Positions 44,048 through 55,259 of a stretch of DNA of 64,000 bases are shown here, piece after piece. Where the stretch lies: assembly GCA_015501055.1 (NCBI GenBank), contig JADNYV010000181.1, positions 1-64,000 on the forward strand, read 5' to 3'. This stretch comes from Mucidula mucida (taxonomy: Eukaryota > Basidiomycota > Agaricomycetes > Agaricales > Physalacriaceae). The notes under the pieces are model-generated. The model made no database searches and was not told the DNA's origin. It saw only the letters and a list, made by a program, of their open reading frames with translations. The position numbers and the translations under genes are program-made. Position 1 is the first letter of the stretch, and each line of letters starts with the position of its first letter.

Positions 44048-44807
44048 ATGGCGTACTGCGCCCGCTGTGACCGCGATTTCCCTCATGCCGCTGCTTTCGA
44101 CCAACATGAACGCTATTCTGGCCGACACAACATCTGCTACCGTTGCGACATGGATTTCGAGACCTCGGTTGGGTTGAAGGAGCATCTGGTCCAAAGCTCT
44201 CACCACGCGTTTTGCCAATATTGCGACGAGGACTTGGAGGATGACGAGGAGCTCTACTGGCACAAGCGCAATTGCCACAGCTACTGCGACAAATGCGACA
44301 GGGTGTTCGTCAATGACTACGGGTTGCAGGAACATCTCAGGCAGTCGCTTACCCACAGCTATTGCATCGAATGTCAGCGCGATTTTGCCCGCGACGGCGA
44401 TCTCCAAGATGTACGCTTCTTTTTCAACGATTCATACGTTTTTTTACTAGCACGTGGACAGCGATCACAGGCCGAAAGTCTTCTGTCATCGTTGCGATAG
44501 GTTCTTCTCGGATTTTCACGCACTAGACCAGCATGAACGCGACTCGACTGTACATAATAAATGCTACACTTGCCAGCTCGACTTCGACACGCCGGTTGGA
44601 CTGAAGGAACATTACGTTCAGAGTCCTCGACACTCTTTCTGCCAATACTGTCGGATCCATTTCGATGACGACGAGGACCTGCATCAGCGCTTTCAAGACG
44701 AGTGTTCACCAACGAATATGGATTGCAGGAACATTACCGCCAATCATGACGCCACAGTTTCTGGTAACACGCGAATTGAAGATCCTACTGTAGGTATGTT
44801 CGTTTCT
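44048..44807 (+). CDS. C2H2 zinc-finger protein, C-terminus damaged
   Basis: An ATG at 44048 starts an array of Cys2-His2 fingers of the pattern CxxC-x(12)-H-x(5)-H: YCARCDRDF...H, CYRCDMDFETSVGLKEH, FCQYCDEDLEDDEELYWH, YCDKCDRVFVNDYGLQEH and YCIECQRDF. A 43-nt intron (GTACGC...TACTAG, about 44410-44452) leads to a second set in the same order: FCHRCDRFFSDFHALDQH, CYTCQLDFDTPVGLKEH and FCQYCRIHFDDDEDLHQ. The second set is a duplicate of the first. The finger matching YCDKCDRVF is cut short by a deletion near 44700. The following match (FTNEYGLQEHYRQS) is in another frame and ends in TGA. Likely nucleic-acid binding. Confidence 0.65.
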
Positions 44808-45921
44808 TCTCAAGCGGCCTTTATCGTGTCCAAATCTCTGACAGGACACTTGCAAGAGCCCGTAAACATGAATGTTGTATTCGTAGTAGCGCAATCCTAC
44901 GCGACACCTGTTCCGCGTCTAATTTCTGTCACGGTCATCCTAGGAGAACGCATCTACTGCAAGACTCTTTGGGAGTAGGCTTCAACAAGATATACTTGAC
45001 GGGCAAGTGGCGTAAATGCGGTTTAGTCCGTACAGCGCGTAAAGACGTCAACGTATGTTGGAGTATAGTCGGAATGGCTTGTGAGGTGATTTTGGGGCGA
45101 CCATTCTTCGAGGCGTCTTCTCTGAATGCTCCACGACCCTTCCCGAGGATTCGCCTGTGCTTTGATAGCGCGTCAACTAGCACTAGTAAAGAAATCGTCG
45201 TCGACTTTCCCCCCAAGCTGACATCGAAGATCGAGTCCTATCTTGCCGGTAGGTTCGTGATCTCCGGGCACCTTCACAACTCGCCTCTGTCTACGGATTT
45301 GAAGTTGCAATCTGTGGTGCAACTTCTACTGGTGACTATGCGCAGTGCTTCCCGGAACTAGAAATCTCTTCGTACGGCGAGATTCGCGGATCCTTTCCTC
45401 TGGGACCAGTGCTTCGTTATACCTAAGCCTTATCCAAGCTCTGAGTTCGGGCATCGCGGACAGCGTTCTACGTCCTGCCGAGCACTGAACGTGGTTGTGG
45501 TGCTCTCCTGTTGAAGAAGAAAGGCTGCTACTTCCCAAAACAGGCTCCGCGCCAGCACCGAGTGCTTCATGATTTCCTCTTCTTCTCAGTGATTCTCAGA
45601 GTTAAACCAACATGGTTCAAGTTCCACCTCGAGCGTGGCGCCATTTTGCGCAGTGCGATAAGGGTAGGACCCTGTGTACATCCTTTTAGTCCGACGCCAA
45701 CTGTACGTCTCACTTCTACTGCTCATACTCCACTTCGTTATCTTGTTGCAGTAGCAAATCTACTTTCCCGAAACTGGATCACCTCCGAGAACGCCTCGTA
45801 TGCGTCAATCTCCGTCGACGAGTTGTTCTCAAAATAGAACCCTGGTCCCCCAGCTTATAAGCTCCGTCGTTCAAGAGTATCAATTCAACGATCCAACGAC
45901 CTGCCAGAAGTCATCCGCACA
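44808..45921. other. Stretch after the zinc-finger gene
   Basis: A plus-strand frame at 44969-45361 (GKWRKCGLVRTARKDVNVCW...) is long but has no recognised motif and could be a spurious or decayed exon. A TATA-like word (TTATAAG) at about 45855 lies 67 bp before the start of the secreted-protein gene and is a possible promoter element. Confidence 0.3.
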
Positions 45922-46225
45922 ATGAAGCTCACCCAAATCTTCACTGCACTCGTCACCTTGACGTTCATCAGCACCGTCCAGGCTGGGTACTGCTACTGTC
46001 GGTACCAAAGACTCGATCCCATCATGTCGTCTACAAAGTACGTGTTATTGTCTCTGCCCAGCGCGTTCCTTGACCTTATACAGGCAATGCTGCTTGGACG
46101 TCATGGGTACCGACACACTCCATCACGTCTTTCTCGGCAAGGACATCTACTGTGACACAGGCGATGAGTCCTATAGATACAGAAAATGCTGCGAGAGCAA
46201 AGGGGATTTATTGTATTGCAATTAG
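45922..46225 (+). CDS. Small secreted cysteine-rich protein
   Basis: Two exons (45922-46037 and 46084-46225) joined by a 46-nt GTACGT...TACAG intron encode 85 residues. The first 21 are a classic signal peptide (MKLTQIFTALVTLTFISTVQ, then A). The mature part of about 64 residues has eight Cys: a CYC pair, a CC pair, a single Cys in IYCD, a CC pair and one two residues from the end. That spacing suggests four disulfides, as in fungal effector-like small secreted proteins. It is acting outside the cell if the signal is used. No homologue is recognised. The gene is intact although it lies among decayed fragments. Confidence 0.75.
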
Positions 46226-46229
46226 TTGG

Positions 46230-46575
46230 CGTTCGGCGGACACGGGAAGAAGACTGATGCACTTGTCGATGGTGGTGTAAATCTTGAAATGGCCGTTTGG
46301 TGATATACAAGCATCCTTGATTTCATGGAGCGGAAATACAGTGAAAAGGAAGATAGCAGTCCCGTTTCCAAACATCGTCTTGTGGTGCATCTCAAGCATG
46401 CGCAAAAAGCCTTCTCGACCTGGGCGGACATGCTTCCAGAGAGCGGAATACACTCGCTAGCGAGTCTGCCAATCTCCATTGACTGCTCCTTCACGGTCGG
46501 TGTCCCGAAGGAATCGAGGAATCATATCCTCTCGGAAGTTCCACTGAAGGCAACTACTGACGTTGGTGAACAGAA
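46230..46575 (-). pseudogene. AIG1-like GTPase shard, central part fused to C-terminal part
   Basis: Minus strand reads LFLFTNVSSCLQWNFREDMI followed by PRFLRDTDRE, matching FLFTNVNNPLQWNFQEDTIP...FLRDADR of the 52-54 kb gene. After a short break it jumps to PLSGSMSAQVEKAF and LRMLEMHHKTMFGNGT, matching that gene's C-terminus. The several hundred codons between these regions are missing. It is a deleted copy in inverted orientation to the 52-54 kb gene. Confidence 0.7.
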
Positions 46576-46580
46576 ATAGT

Positions 46581-47052
46581 ACTAACAAACGCGAGAAGAT
46601 GGCCGAAAGAGAGGCCAGCGCGTAAGACGGGCTCCAATCGGACGCGTGCGAAAGTGGTTACACAACGTTCGAAAGAACTAAATCTAACGCGTCAAGGAGC
46701 CATACATTTTATCTGTGTAACATTCCAAACACGATTAGGCGCCTGGCGCTAGATATAATAATATGATATATAGCAAGTACTTACCGACAGAGGAGGCGCA
46801 CCAACGGTTTCTTGATGATACAGATGCCAGTCTCCGTAATCATTTACGCAGAATTATGCCAGAAGTAGCCTGGTTCGTCTTTGCAATGCGTTCTGACACT
46901 CAGTCATTGGAGTCAAGCCGCCTTAAGCGTTGAGGAAAGCTGCACGTGCTTTGATTCCCACGGTGCACGCTTGACAATGCACCGCGAGCTCGCCGCGTTC
47001 ATGTCATCTGCGGGCTAATCGTTGATCCTAGACTTGTCCTCTTCCAAGTACC
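46581..47052. other. Intergenic stretch
   Basis: AT-rich centre, no gene. Probably contains the promoter of the NTPase gene that starts at 47053. Confidence 0.35.
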
Positions 47053-48867
47053 ATGCTGGACGACGAGTCTACTCTGCCTGGGTTTACCCGTTTAGTGGAC
47101 ACCGATATGGTGTATGCAGGGCTTCACAAGCTCCTCTGGCCAACAGATCCAGCTTCAAGCCAGCCTGCAGATCCAGCTGCGCCTGAGGCTGAGAGTTTAG
47201 CCAGATGTATTGAAAGGTGCCCAGCAGACTTGGGCATCTGGGCCGCCACTGTCGAGGACGTAGACATGGACAAATCGGCACAGTGTGCGCCAGCGCCCAT
47301 GGTTCGATACATCAACCTCGCCGAGCACAAGGACTTAGCCGTCCACTGGCTCGATCAATGCGAAACGTTTATTATCCTCCAAGAATACGTCGAATTCATG
47401 GCGGATGCCGCCACTGCCACCAATCCCCGGTTCTTCCTCACCGGTCAGCCTGGTATCGGTAAATAGCCGATTTCCCTTCTGCTTTTCGTGCTCATGCATT
47501 GCACTAGGTAAGAGTGCCGGCGCAGTCTACTTCCTATTCCGTTTGCTTTCTTCTGGCCAGTCGGTCTTCTTCATCCCAGAACGCCACTATTTCCTCTATT
47601 TTTCCAAAGCCGGCGTCCACATTGTGAAGGGGGACAATGTCATGGACTACAGACAAATTCGAAATGCTATCCGCCACAGCTGGGTCCTTATTGACATTGA
47701 TGGTCCAGCAGAGTATTTCCCTGGCCGGTGGATCAATATGGCTCGTGGATTGATATGGACGTCGTCGCCGAGGCCGCGCCGCATGCACCATTTTACCAAA
47801 CAATTCTCCGCCGCCCCCTGGTACATGAAGCCGTGGTCGTTAGAAGAAATTGCTGTCATGACGTGTGGATTGTCTTTGTTTGGAAAGCAATGCATGCTGA
47901 TGTGACGAAATACAGGAAGCTGAACAAAAAAGACCCGCAAGACGTTCTGGCTAGATTAGCCATCACCGGACCGATTGCGCGTAGCATCTTTGGATTGGGC
48001 GCCCCCGACCTCTCCGAACTCTCCGACACTTCGGTCATCGATGGTATCATCAAGAACGCTTTGGCTCACTGGGATTTCTTCAATTTTGCCTATGAGGATG
48101 TTATTTACGAGGGCAACGAAGCCAGTCACGACATCTTTCTCATCCAGCCCCTAGAAGTGTGGGACAAGAGCGAAAAACCTTCCTTCCGACGGAAGGTTTG
48201 TTCGTTTGATTTCCTCTCAGGCTTCATTGCCAACCGCACTGTGGAGCTGGCAGAGTGGCATGGTAAGGATGTCCGGCGACAGCTGGCCCAGGCGTTCGAC
48301 AGCCCTACCCTGCGTCCAGCTGCTGGCAAGCTTGTCGATATCATGATCCATCGGGCGTTCATGTACAAAAAGATTGGTGTGCCGGCCGCCTTTGGGGGTG
48401 GCCCAGTCAAAGCAGAACTTGAACTCATTGGCGACGCACAAGACTTTTTGCTCGAAACTCACGTGCTGGACCAGTGCGAGTCCCGTCCACTGTACCTCCG
48501 GCCGCACTCAGGCGACTTTGCTGTCGTCAATGCTATCCTCATCACGAAGAGTGTACTCTGCCCGATCTCGTCCTCCCTCACCACATGGAATGTACATGTT
48601 GTCAAAAGCTTACTCCAGATCCTTGCCAGACTCGCGACCAACAATCTCGACATAGATTCACTCAACCTGGTCTATTGCTTCGTGGGCACAGATGAAGATT
48701 GCGTTAAAAAGGTTGTGCGCGATGTGAACATCAACTTGTTGGCAATCAGGGCTAGGCCTCACACCCTAGAGGTGGCACAGCTTTCCCCAGTTGATCTTAC
48801 AAGGCTGAGCAAGTTGGAGGTGGAGGGCTTCGTGTTGGACACGGAGAAAGGGCTCATACCAACCTAG
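47053..48867 (+). CDS. Crinkler-like P-loop NTPase protein, intact
   Basis: Three exons (47053-47458, 47508-47862, 47916-48867) with 49- and 53-nt GT-AG introns give 571 codons including stop. The Walker A motif (FFLTGQPGIGKS, residues about 128-139) spans the first intron. A conserved block follows: SWVLIDIDGPAEYFP holds the likely Walker B acids (LIDID), then RGLIWTSSPRPRR and WYMKPWSLEEI. This set is typical of fungal Crinkler/RHS-like NTPases, a family with expanded copies in Agaricomycetes and proposed roles in nucleic-acid or host interactions. The C-terminal half (about 300 residues) has no motif I can name. No signal peptide is visible. Confidence 0.7.
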
Positions 48868-49360
48868 TGGAGTCCCACTCATTTGTATCGCACACTGTGA
48901 ATTTGACACTTGTTTGTTGCAATGTTTCCGTGTAATTTTATAGCCAAATCTTGTAGCCCAGATTCATTAAAATGTTTAGCTCCATGTTTTGAGTCGAACC
49001 AGGCAAGGCAGCAATGAATATTGACTGACAGTAACATTCCCATCTTCACTGGATGGTGCAAGTCGGCAGGTACAACAATTTATCTCGCGCAAGTTTTTCT
49101 GTATTCTCGCCGACTTTTTGGGAAAGAAAGAATGAGGCTTGAGTATTTCCTTACCAGGGACAAGGTGGCTCGGTGCAGTTAAGATCTTTTCATGGTACGG
49201 ATAACCATAACGTATGTGGTACCCCTCGTAAGCGTAAAGCAGCACGGCGTCCACCCCTGTTGCAGCATAGCTTTAAATACAGAGGTTGCGGTGAATATTG
49301 GGTTTCGCCTACCATAACATTCCTATACACATGGCCATTTGTCAGTGGGACCTTGTGCCG
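48868..49360. other. Convergent 3' intergenic region
   Basis: Between the stop of the NTPase gene and the stop of the leftward F-box gene. AT-rich, no gene supported; probably 3' UTRs. Confidence 0.4.
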
Positions 49361-51289
49361 CTACCTACCTGCCGATTGATCTCTCCAAATATCCAAGTAC
49401 TGACTGGGCTGAATATCTCTAGCCATATCCACCAGTGTCATCTTGTAAGGCGGTCCAGTACAAACACAGACGCGCCCACTCGTCTCGTCCCAACCGACAC
49501 AGTACGTAGATGCGTCGTTGAATACCGAAAACACACTATCTGGTATCAACCCAATCGAGCTCAGCGCCCTTGTCGGTTGCCAAGTCTCATGCCACGATCT
49601 CCGTACCAAAGGCGCACGCTCGAACGACGCCTTCCCATCATACGGCGCGCGCTCAAGGCTTCTAAGCCTAGGGAGGTAACGCCGAAGATCGGTGACAATA
49701 CCCCACTCACGGATAGGATGCGAGTTATAGACCAAAGGGCGATGCACAGCTGGAATCATTTCGACCTCCCAGTTGAACGTCTCGTAGATGTACCGCGATG
49801 TCGGTATGAAACAGCTGGATTGAACTTGGTACGTCGGAGAGACACTATCTGCGTCCAGTGCCCATATCAGATAGTGTTCAATACTCCGAGGAGTCTGGCG
49901 CATAGCATATATAGAGATGGGCGGGTGGAGATGATGAGAAGGAATGTTTGTTGCTCTTGGAAAAGGTGAATTCGCGGGAAATTCGGTCATCTGAGTTGGT
50001 TCAGATATCATGAAGGACGTGTACGGGCCGTCGCGACCAAGTGGAACGAAAATTACAGGCGGCTGAGGTACCGCCGTATTGATATAGTCGTACACTTCAA
50101 CGGAGTGTTGATCAACACCGTTAATCCTCCAGGTTCGAATGGCCATGACGCGATTCTCGCTAGTCAAAAGACGCAAGCTACGAACCCAGCTCTTCAGAAA
50201 CGAATGAATAAATACCCTTTGACATGAAGGATCACGCACATAGGGACTAGGAGAATGAAATGGCAATCCCTCAGAGCCGTAAGTGTTCAAATCATAGACC
50301 ATAAGCTTGTTCGGCTGCTCAATAAACGCTGCTATCGGAGTGTCGTTACGCATACCCAGAACAAGACAATCGATACGTTTATCATGGCCGTGGTTCGCTA
50401 TGATAGAGTGCCAAGTCTCCAAAACTACCGAGTCGCGCGCAGCTACCTCGAGATCTGTCATGGAAATGTCACCACAGTGCCACCAATAATCGACGTTCGC
50501 TTCGATGTTATCGTCGTATTCGTATCCTGTTAGATCGATACTGAAAACCATGAACATTAAGCAAACATCAAGGAGTACCCATACCTTCCCTCATGCCCTC
50601 GCTTATAACGGATCGTCACAAAGGCCATGACCAAACTTGGCTCTCCTTCGAGGAGCATAAAGCGCGCTTGCAATCGATGAACCCGCGTGTTGGTATTGAG
50701 GCAAAGCAGCATTTTGGGCGCAATGTGATCCGGAGGGCCGCACAGCTGCAGGATAATAACAAAGTACTCGCGCTCCACATCCGGAGACAGCCATCTCGTA
50801 GCAGAAGCGACAATGTATTTTCCCCCAGGCATGACCTTCATTTCGAAGAATTCAAAACCGAACGCAAAGGTATCCACGTGAACAGCGCGCGTATAGGTGC
50901 TCCTCCAGTTGTCTTCTACCATAATGGAGCGCGCCACGAGTCGCTCGCAGTCAAATTCGCGGGGATCGATGGCAAACCGGTAGGGATTCTCGTAGAAGAA
51001 AGGAGTAGGCATATCAAGCTGCCAGAAGAAGTGTTTCCATATTGTGACTTCGTGTGTTAAGATGAAGAAAGCCTTGTCGACCTAGAAAATGCTCTCAAGT
51101 GGGTGCATAGCGGATTTGGATAAGCAATCTCACCTTTCTGAGACTAAGAATGTCCGCCAAGGAGAGTTGTAAGAGGATATTATCAACGAGGACGGCAAGT
51201 GGAACGCGACGTAGGTAACAGCCAGAGTTTCGATGGAACGACTCTCTCAAGAAGCGCGGTGGCGCAGCGGGGCGCGTGTCTTGGGCCAT
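49361..51289 (-). CDS. F-box protein with beta-propeller-like C-terminus, intact
   Basis: The ATG is at 51289. Exons 51134-51289, 50585-51081 and 49361-50540 are joined by 52- and 44-nt GT-AG introns and give 611 codons including stop. The F-box begins near residue 30 (VPLAVLVDNILLQLSLADIL) and continues across the first intron (SLRKVDKAFFILTHEVTIWK), with the Trp and Leu positions of the family. The rest, about 530 residues, is beta-rich with regularly spaced Trp and aromatic residues, as seen in Agaricomycete F-box proteins that carry a propeller-like substrate domain; I see no canonical WD repeat. It should act as an SCF substrate adaptor. Target unknown. Confidence 0.72.
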
Positions 51290-52443
51290 GATGGTAATTG
51301 AAGAAGGGCCATTCCATCGTCCGCGGGTAAGAAAACAACTTGTTCGTTGTTCCCAGTATGGAGTGTATTGTCAAGCGTGTACCGTGGGAAACCCTGCTCG
51401 TGCAAGTCTTTGATCTGCTCGGCCTCCAAACACAGTCACTTTGCCCCCACGCATCTTTTGTGCATGATATGGAGAAAGACTAGGTTTTTGACACAATCCG
51501 CTCGCCGTGTGGAGGTTTACGGAGGCAGATTGGGTCAGTGTATTTTTGGTGCGCCTCAAGTGCGCCTACTCTTTCTTTACTTTAGAACCTCACTGTGTTG
51601 ATAGAACGGTACCTAGATACGATAGAGGCATACCATCTGACTTGTTCTTTCAAACCTTGTGTGGGCCACTTTTGCACGCGTCGAAGCCTATCCTTTCTTG
51701 AAATCATCAAGACAATATGAAACGGACGTTGTGTTGCGCTTAGAAGAGCTTAGTTCTCGTGGGGCGAAGAGCGGATTGTTCTCTTCATTCAACCCTCGAG
51801 CCTTTGTGGTGTCGGGAGGTTCTGTGGCGCACCACATGGCCGAATCTAACCATAACTTTCTGTTAACTTCCCTTTATAGTGTCTAAAAGGTAGGTCAACA
51901 CGGCGTCTTGGCGTCTCTTCGAGATTCGTATGCGGTTTACACTCTTTTCAACGGCATAAACGAGGCATAAATCGCTTGAAGAAACTCCTTTGTCGATGTG
52001 ACTGTTGATAAGTTTAATTCTAGGCCTTTCTGATGGATTCAAACATGCTCTTATATGAGGACGGAGTTCTTGACATCTCATTCTACCATCTTCTCTCCCA
52101 CCATCCATGTCGACCTTCTCGTATTCATGGATTACTTGGTACGTCAAAACTATCACTGTAATTGCATCCATTATTGAGCAACGCAGGCCTTTCGGCAGTG
52201 ATTCCGAGTCTGTGGCCACTCGTGATATCGATTCCAGGCAGGGCGATGACACGAATCAATTCAACGACTCGTTTGTTGGCGCTGACGCAAGTTCGCAGTA
52301 AATTCCTTTTCGTCATCGTTGATTTTCTAGAATTGCTTATACCATTCCCAGGCTACAGGTAGACGAGTATCTGTGTGGCTCAGACATCAACAACGACGAA
52401 ACAAGATCCGAAAGGTACAAGCTCGAGTTCTCATATAAACTAC
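51290..52443. other. Divergent intergenic region
   Basis: A minus-strand frame at 51863-52252 (129 codons) has no recognised motif. The stretch probably holds the promoters of the F-box gene and the GTPase gene. Confidence 0.3.
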
Positions 52444-54395
52444 ATGTTCAACTCAGCCTTCCTGTACAGTTCGGTTTCTGAGTCTTCGAGTATCACGGCT
52501 TCTCCCACACTCGAGTATAGACGTATTCTCTATTCTGAAGAGGAGGATGCCCTCGCTGTTGCCCGCAACAACTCTCCAGATCCTGACATTTTGGCAAGGT
52601 ATCAGCTACTATTCCTGCTTCCATCATCGTGCGTTAGCGTCTGATGATATTGATCGATAGTGGTTTCGATTCATCTCCCACTTCCGAAGATACTACTGCA
52701 GTTGGTACTGACAATATCCATGAACAACACGACGTTTTAAACCTGGCAAATAAACTGCAAGCTAAGTCAGTCTTTCGTGTTCTGCAAATATACTCGTGCG
52801 CCGATACTAACCACTTATCAGCAATCCAGACTCCTTGTCAGCTGGCATCATTCGTACCACAAAGAATCGTACCGAGTTCACGATCTTGTTGGTTGGCGAG
52901 ACTGGTGTTGGGAAAACGAGTTTTTTGTCGCTCCTGGCCAACATCTTGGAGGGCCATCGACCAGAGGAGTTCATCCAGGCCCACCTGCAGACCAACGAGG
53001 CGGGGGGAAGTCATACAGGCAGTCAGACTCAGAAAGCCACGGTGTACGAGTTCCAGAGCCGGAACGGTATCATTGTACGCATCATGGATACGCCAGGCCT
53101 AGCCGATACACGGGGGCTCGCTATGGACGAACTCAATAAGAAGAGCATTGCAGAGGCTATCCAACACCACATCACTTCCATTCACGCCGTCATCATTCTC
53201 GCCAACGGGACGCTAGCTCGCCTCGGCATCGCCACAGACTATGCGCTGACTACTCTCTCGGCCATCTTTCCGCGTTCGCTGGAGAAGAACATATCATTTC
53301 TGTTCACCAACGTCAATAATCCCCTTCAATGGAACTTCCAGGAGGATACGATTCCCCAATTCCTTCGCGACGCCGATCGTTTCACTCTCGATAACCCGTT
53401 CTCGATGGAGATGAGGCTACGGGCTTTGTGCGATATGCCCCAGAAGGCTGCGTTTGTGAAGCGCATGAAGGCAGCAGTCAGCAACACGTATACAGAGACC
53501 ATTGACGAATTGACGTTGTTATTCAATTGGATGAACGAGTTGGAACCGCAGCCGACGAAAGAGATCTTGACGCTGTACCAACAAGTCCAGGAGATCGAGA
53601 TGCGTATCGGGGACGCGTTGGCTTCTATGGAACAGGACAGTACGAAGCGGAAGCAGGTTGAACTGATTCAAGCCGACGTGGCGAAACATGGTGTTGTATG
53701 TGACCTTACGTTGTTCCCGTCCTTCGTTGACTTTATCTGGTAGAACATGAAGACCTACCAGGCGTACGAGAAAGTCATCAGTCGGCCAGTTTGGTCGCAG
53801 AAAGAAACACCGCGCCACAACACGCTCTGCACTGCCCCTGGCTGCTACTCCAACTGTCATGAACCTTGCAAGCCCGACTTCTCCCTGGACCCCAAAGTGA
53901 TGTACGCTTGCGGCGCTATGAAGCATGGCAGGAAGTGTAAACATTGTACACATGCCCCCGAGCAACATCGTCGTTGTGGGAGCGGAAGAACGAGGAGCAG
54001 ATCACCGTTGACGAGGACGCACAGACGCAGTATACGGCGGCCAAGTCGAAAAAGGAGCAGCAGGAACTCATACTGGAGGAGATGAAAACGCAGTGTGGCA
54101 AGTTCTCGGCGCGTATCAAGGACCAGACGACGGAGAACTCGCTGAAGAGTATTCCAAGATATCGCTCTCTGGAAACATGTCCGCCCAGGTTGAAAAGGCT
54201 CTTCGCATGCTTGAGATGCACCAGGAGACGATGCGTGGAAACGGGACCGACCCAGAGACTTTGTCGGCTATGGACATGAACCTGAAAACGGTTCGGGACA
54301 AGTTGGATCTACTGAGAAAGGCGACGAGTGAGCGCGCGGCCACTGTGACCAACCAATTGGTTGGCTACCTAGGTCTCAAGGGCCCGTGGAGATGA
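52444..54395 (+). CDS. AIG1-like GTPase with Cys-rich and coiled-coil tail, frame-shifted near the end
   Basis: Exons 52444-52598, 52661-52765, 52822-53695 and 53744 onward are joined by introns of 62, 56 and 48 nt. G1 is LLVGETGVGKTSF (about residue 110) and G3 is IMDTPGLADTRG. The G4 position reads FLFTNVNNP, so the usual NKxD or TKxE is not seen. After the G domain comes a Cys/His-rich region (LCTAPGCYSNCHEPC, CGAMKHGRKCKHC) then a helical tail (ISLSGNMSAQVEKALRMLEM). Two one-base frame changes occur in the tail, near 53980 and 54127, so the last 130 codons are read in shifted frames to 54395. AIG1/Toc34-type GTPases often act at membranes. The start is the first ATG of the open exon; an upstream exon is possible. 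Confidence 0.7.
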
Positions 54396-55259
54396 TAGTC
54401 GGTAGTTGATTGAAATCTTGTTTTCTTTGTAGTAGATTCTTCCTGTTCCTTCATCTTGTATCAATGTTTATTTATGGATCAGTGGACTGACAATTCATTT
54501 TTGCATCTACACGATCATAAAAGACTTGTAGTCTGAACTTTGTCTGTCCGACTTTCTCACAGAACAACATATATTCATATTTCAAAAGAGCGAGTGCGAC
54601 CTTGTACTATTAGATGTCCACACCGCGATATGTGCAAATCTGGTCCTGGAAACGTTTGACCTGGCCCTCCATGAACTCAAACTTGCACTCACTGTCTGAA
54701 AAGTCCATATAGTTGTCTACAGTACATATCTGCATCAGACAGACCCTTCAAGTTTGAGGATTGACTGTCACAAATCGCCTCTATTCTGTTGCCCCCACCT
54801 CGGTCCACCTCGTCATTGCGTCAATGCCACACTCTTCCATCATCACATATCACATGCTCCGGGTCCGGTCAGCACTGCCTTAGCCCAGGCCTGGTCCAGG
54901 TATAGCCCATCAGCATAGCCTGTCACCTGTCCATCACCCCATGACACAATCCACACTGCCTCTTGTTTAACTTTGAGCCATTCTATTGTTTACACAGCCA
55001 CGGACTCTTTATATATATACACGGCCTTTCTAGGTAGATTCCTCAGTTTGTCAACTTCGTCTCTACACTGTTTGGTAGCTCCCTGCACTGTATTGAGCCT
55101 GACCTTCTCCTACCTCACCCCATTATCATCTTTACCTCTCAACTCCATTATCCTCCCATCTTTATGCAACTTGGGTGGTTGTTTGGTTTACACCGGACTC
55201 TGTCCTTGACACATTGACGAACTCTTCTACACCCACTTGCTGCCTTGCTTGTGCATACC
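54396..55259 (+). other. Likely 5' LTR and leader region of the decayed Ty3 element
   Basis: Contains a TATA-like run (CTTTATATATATACACGG) at about 55006-55023 and a C/T-rich leader, as expected of an LTR and 5' untranslated region. The matching 3' LTR is not in the window because the element is interrupted at 61377, so LTR limits cannot be set. The first part (to about 54850) may simply be the 3' flank of the GTPase gene. Confidence 0.35.

Noticed and set aside
51863..52252. 129-codon minus-strand frame as a gene
   Set aside because: No recognisable motif, and it lies in the likely promoter region of two divergent genes.
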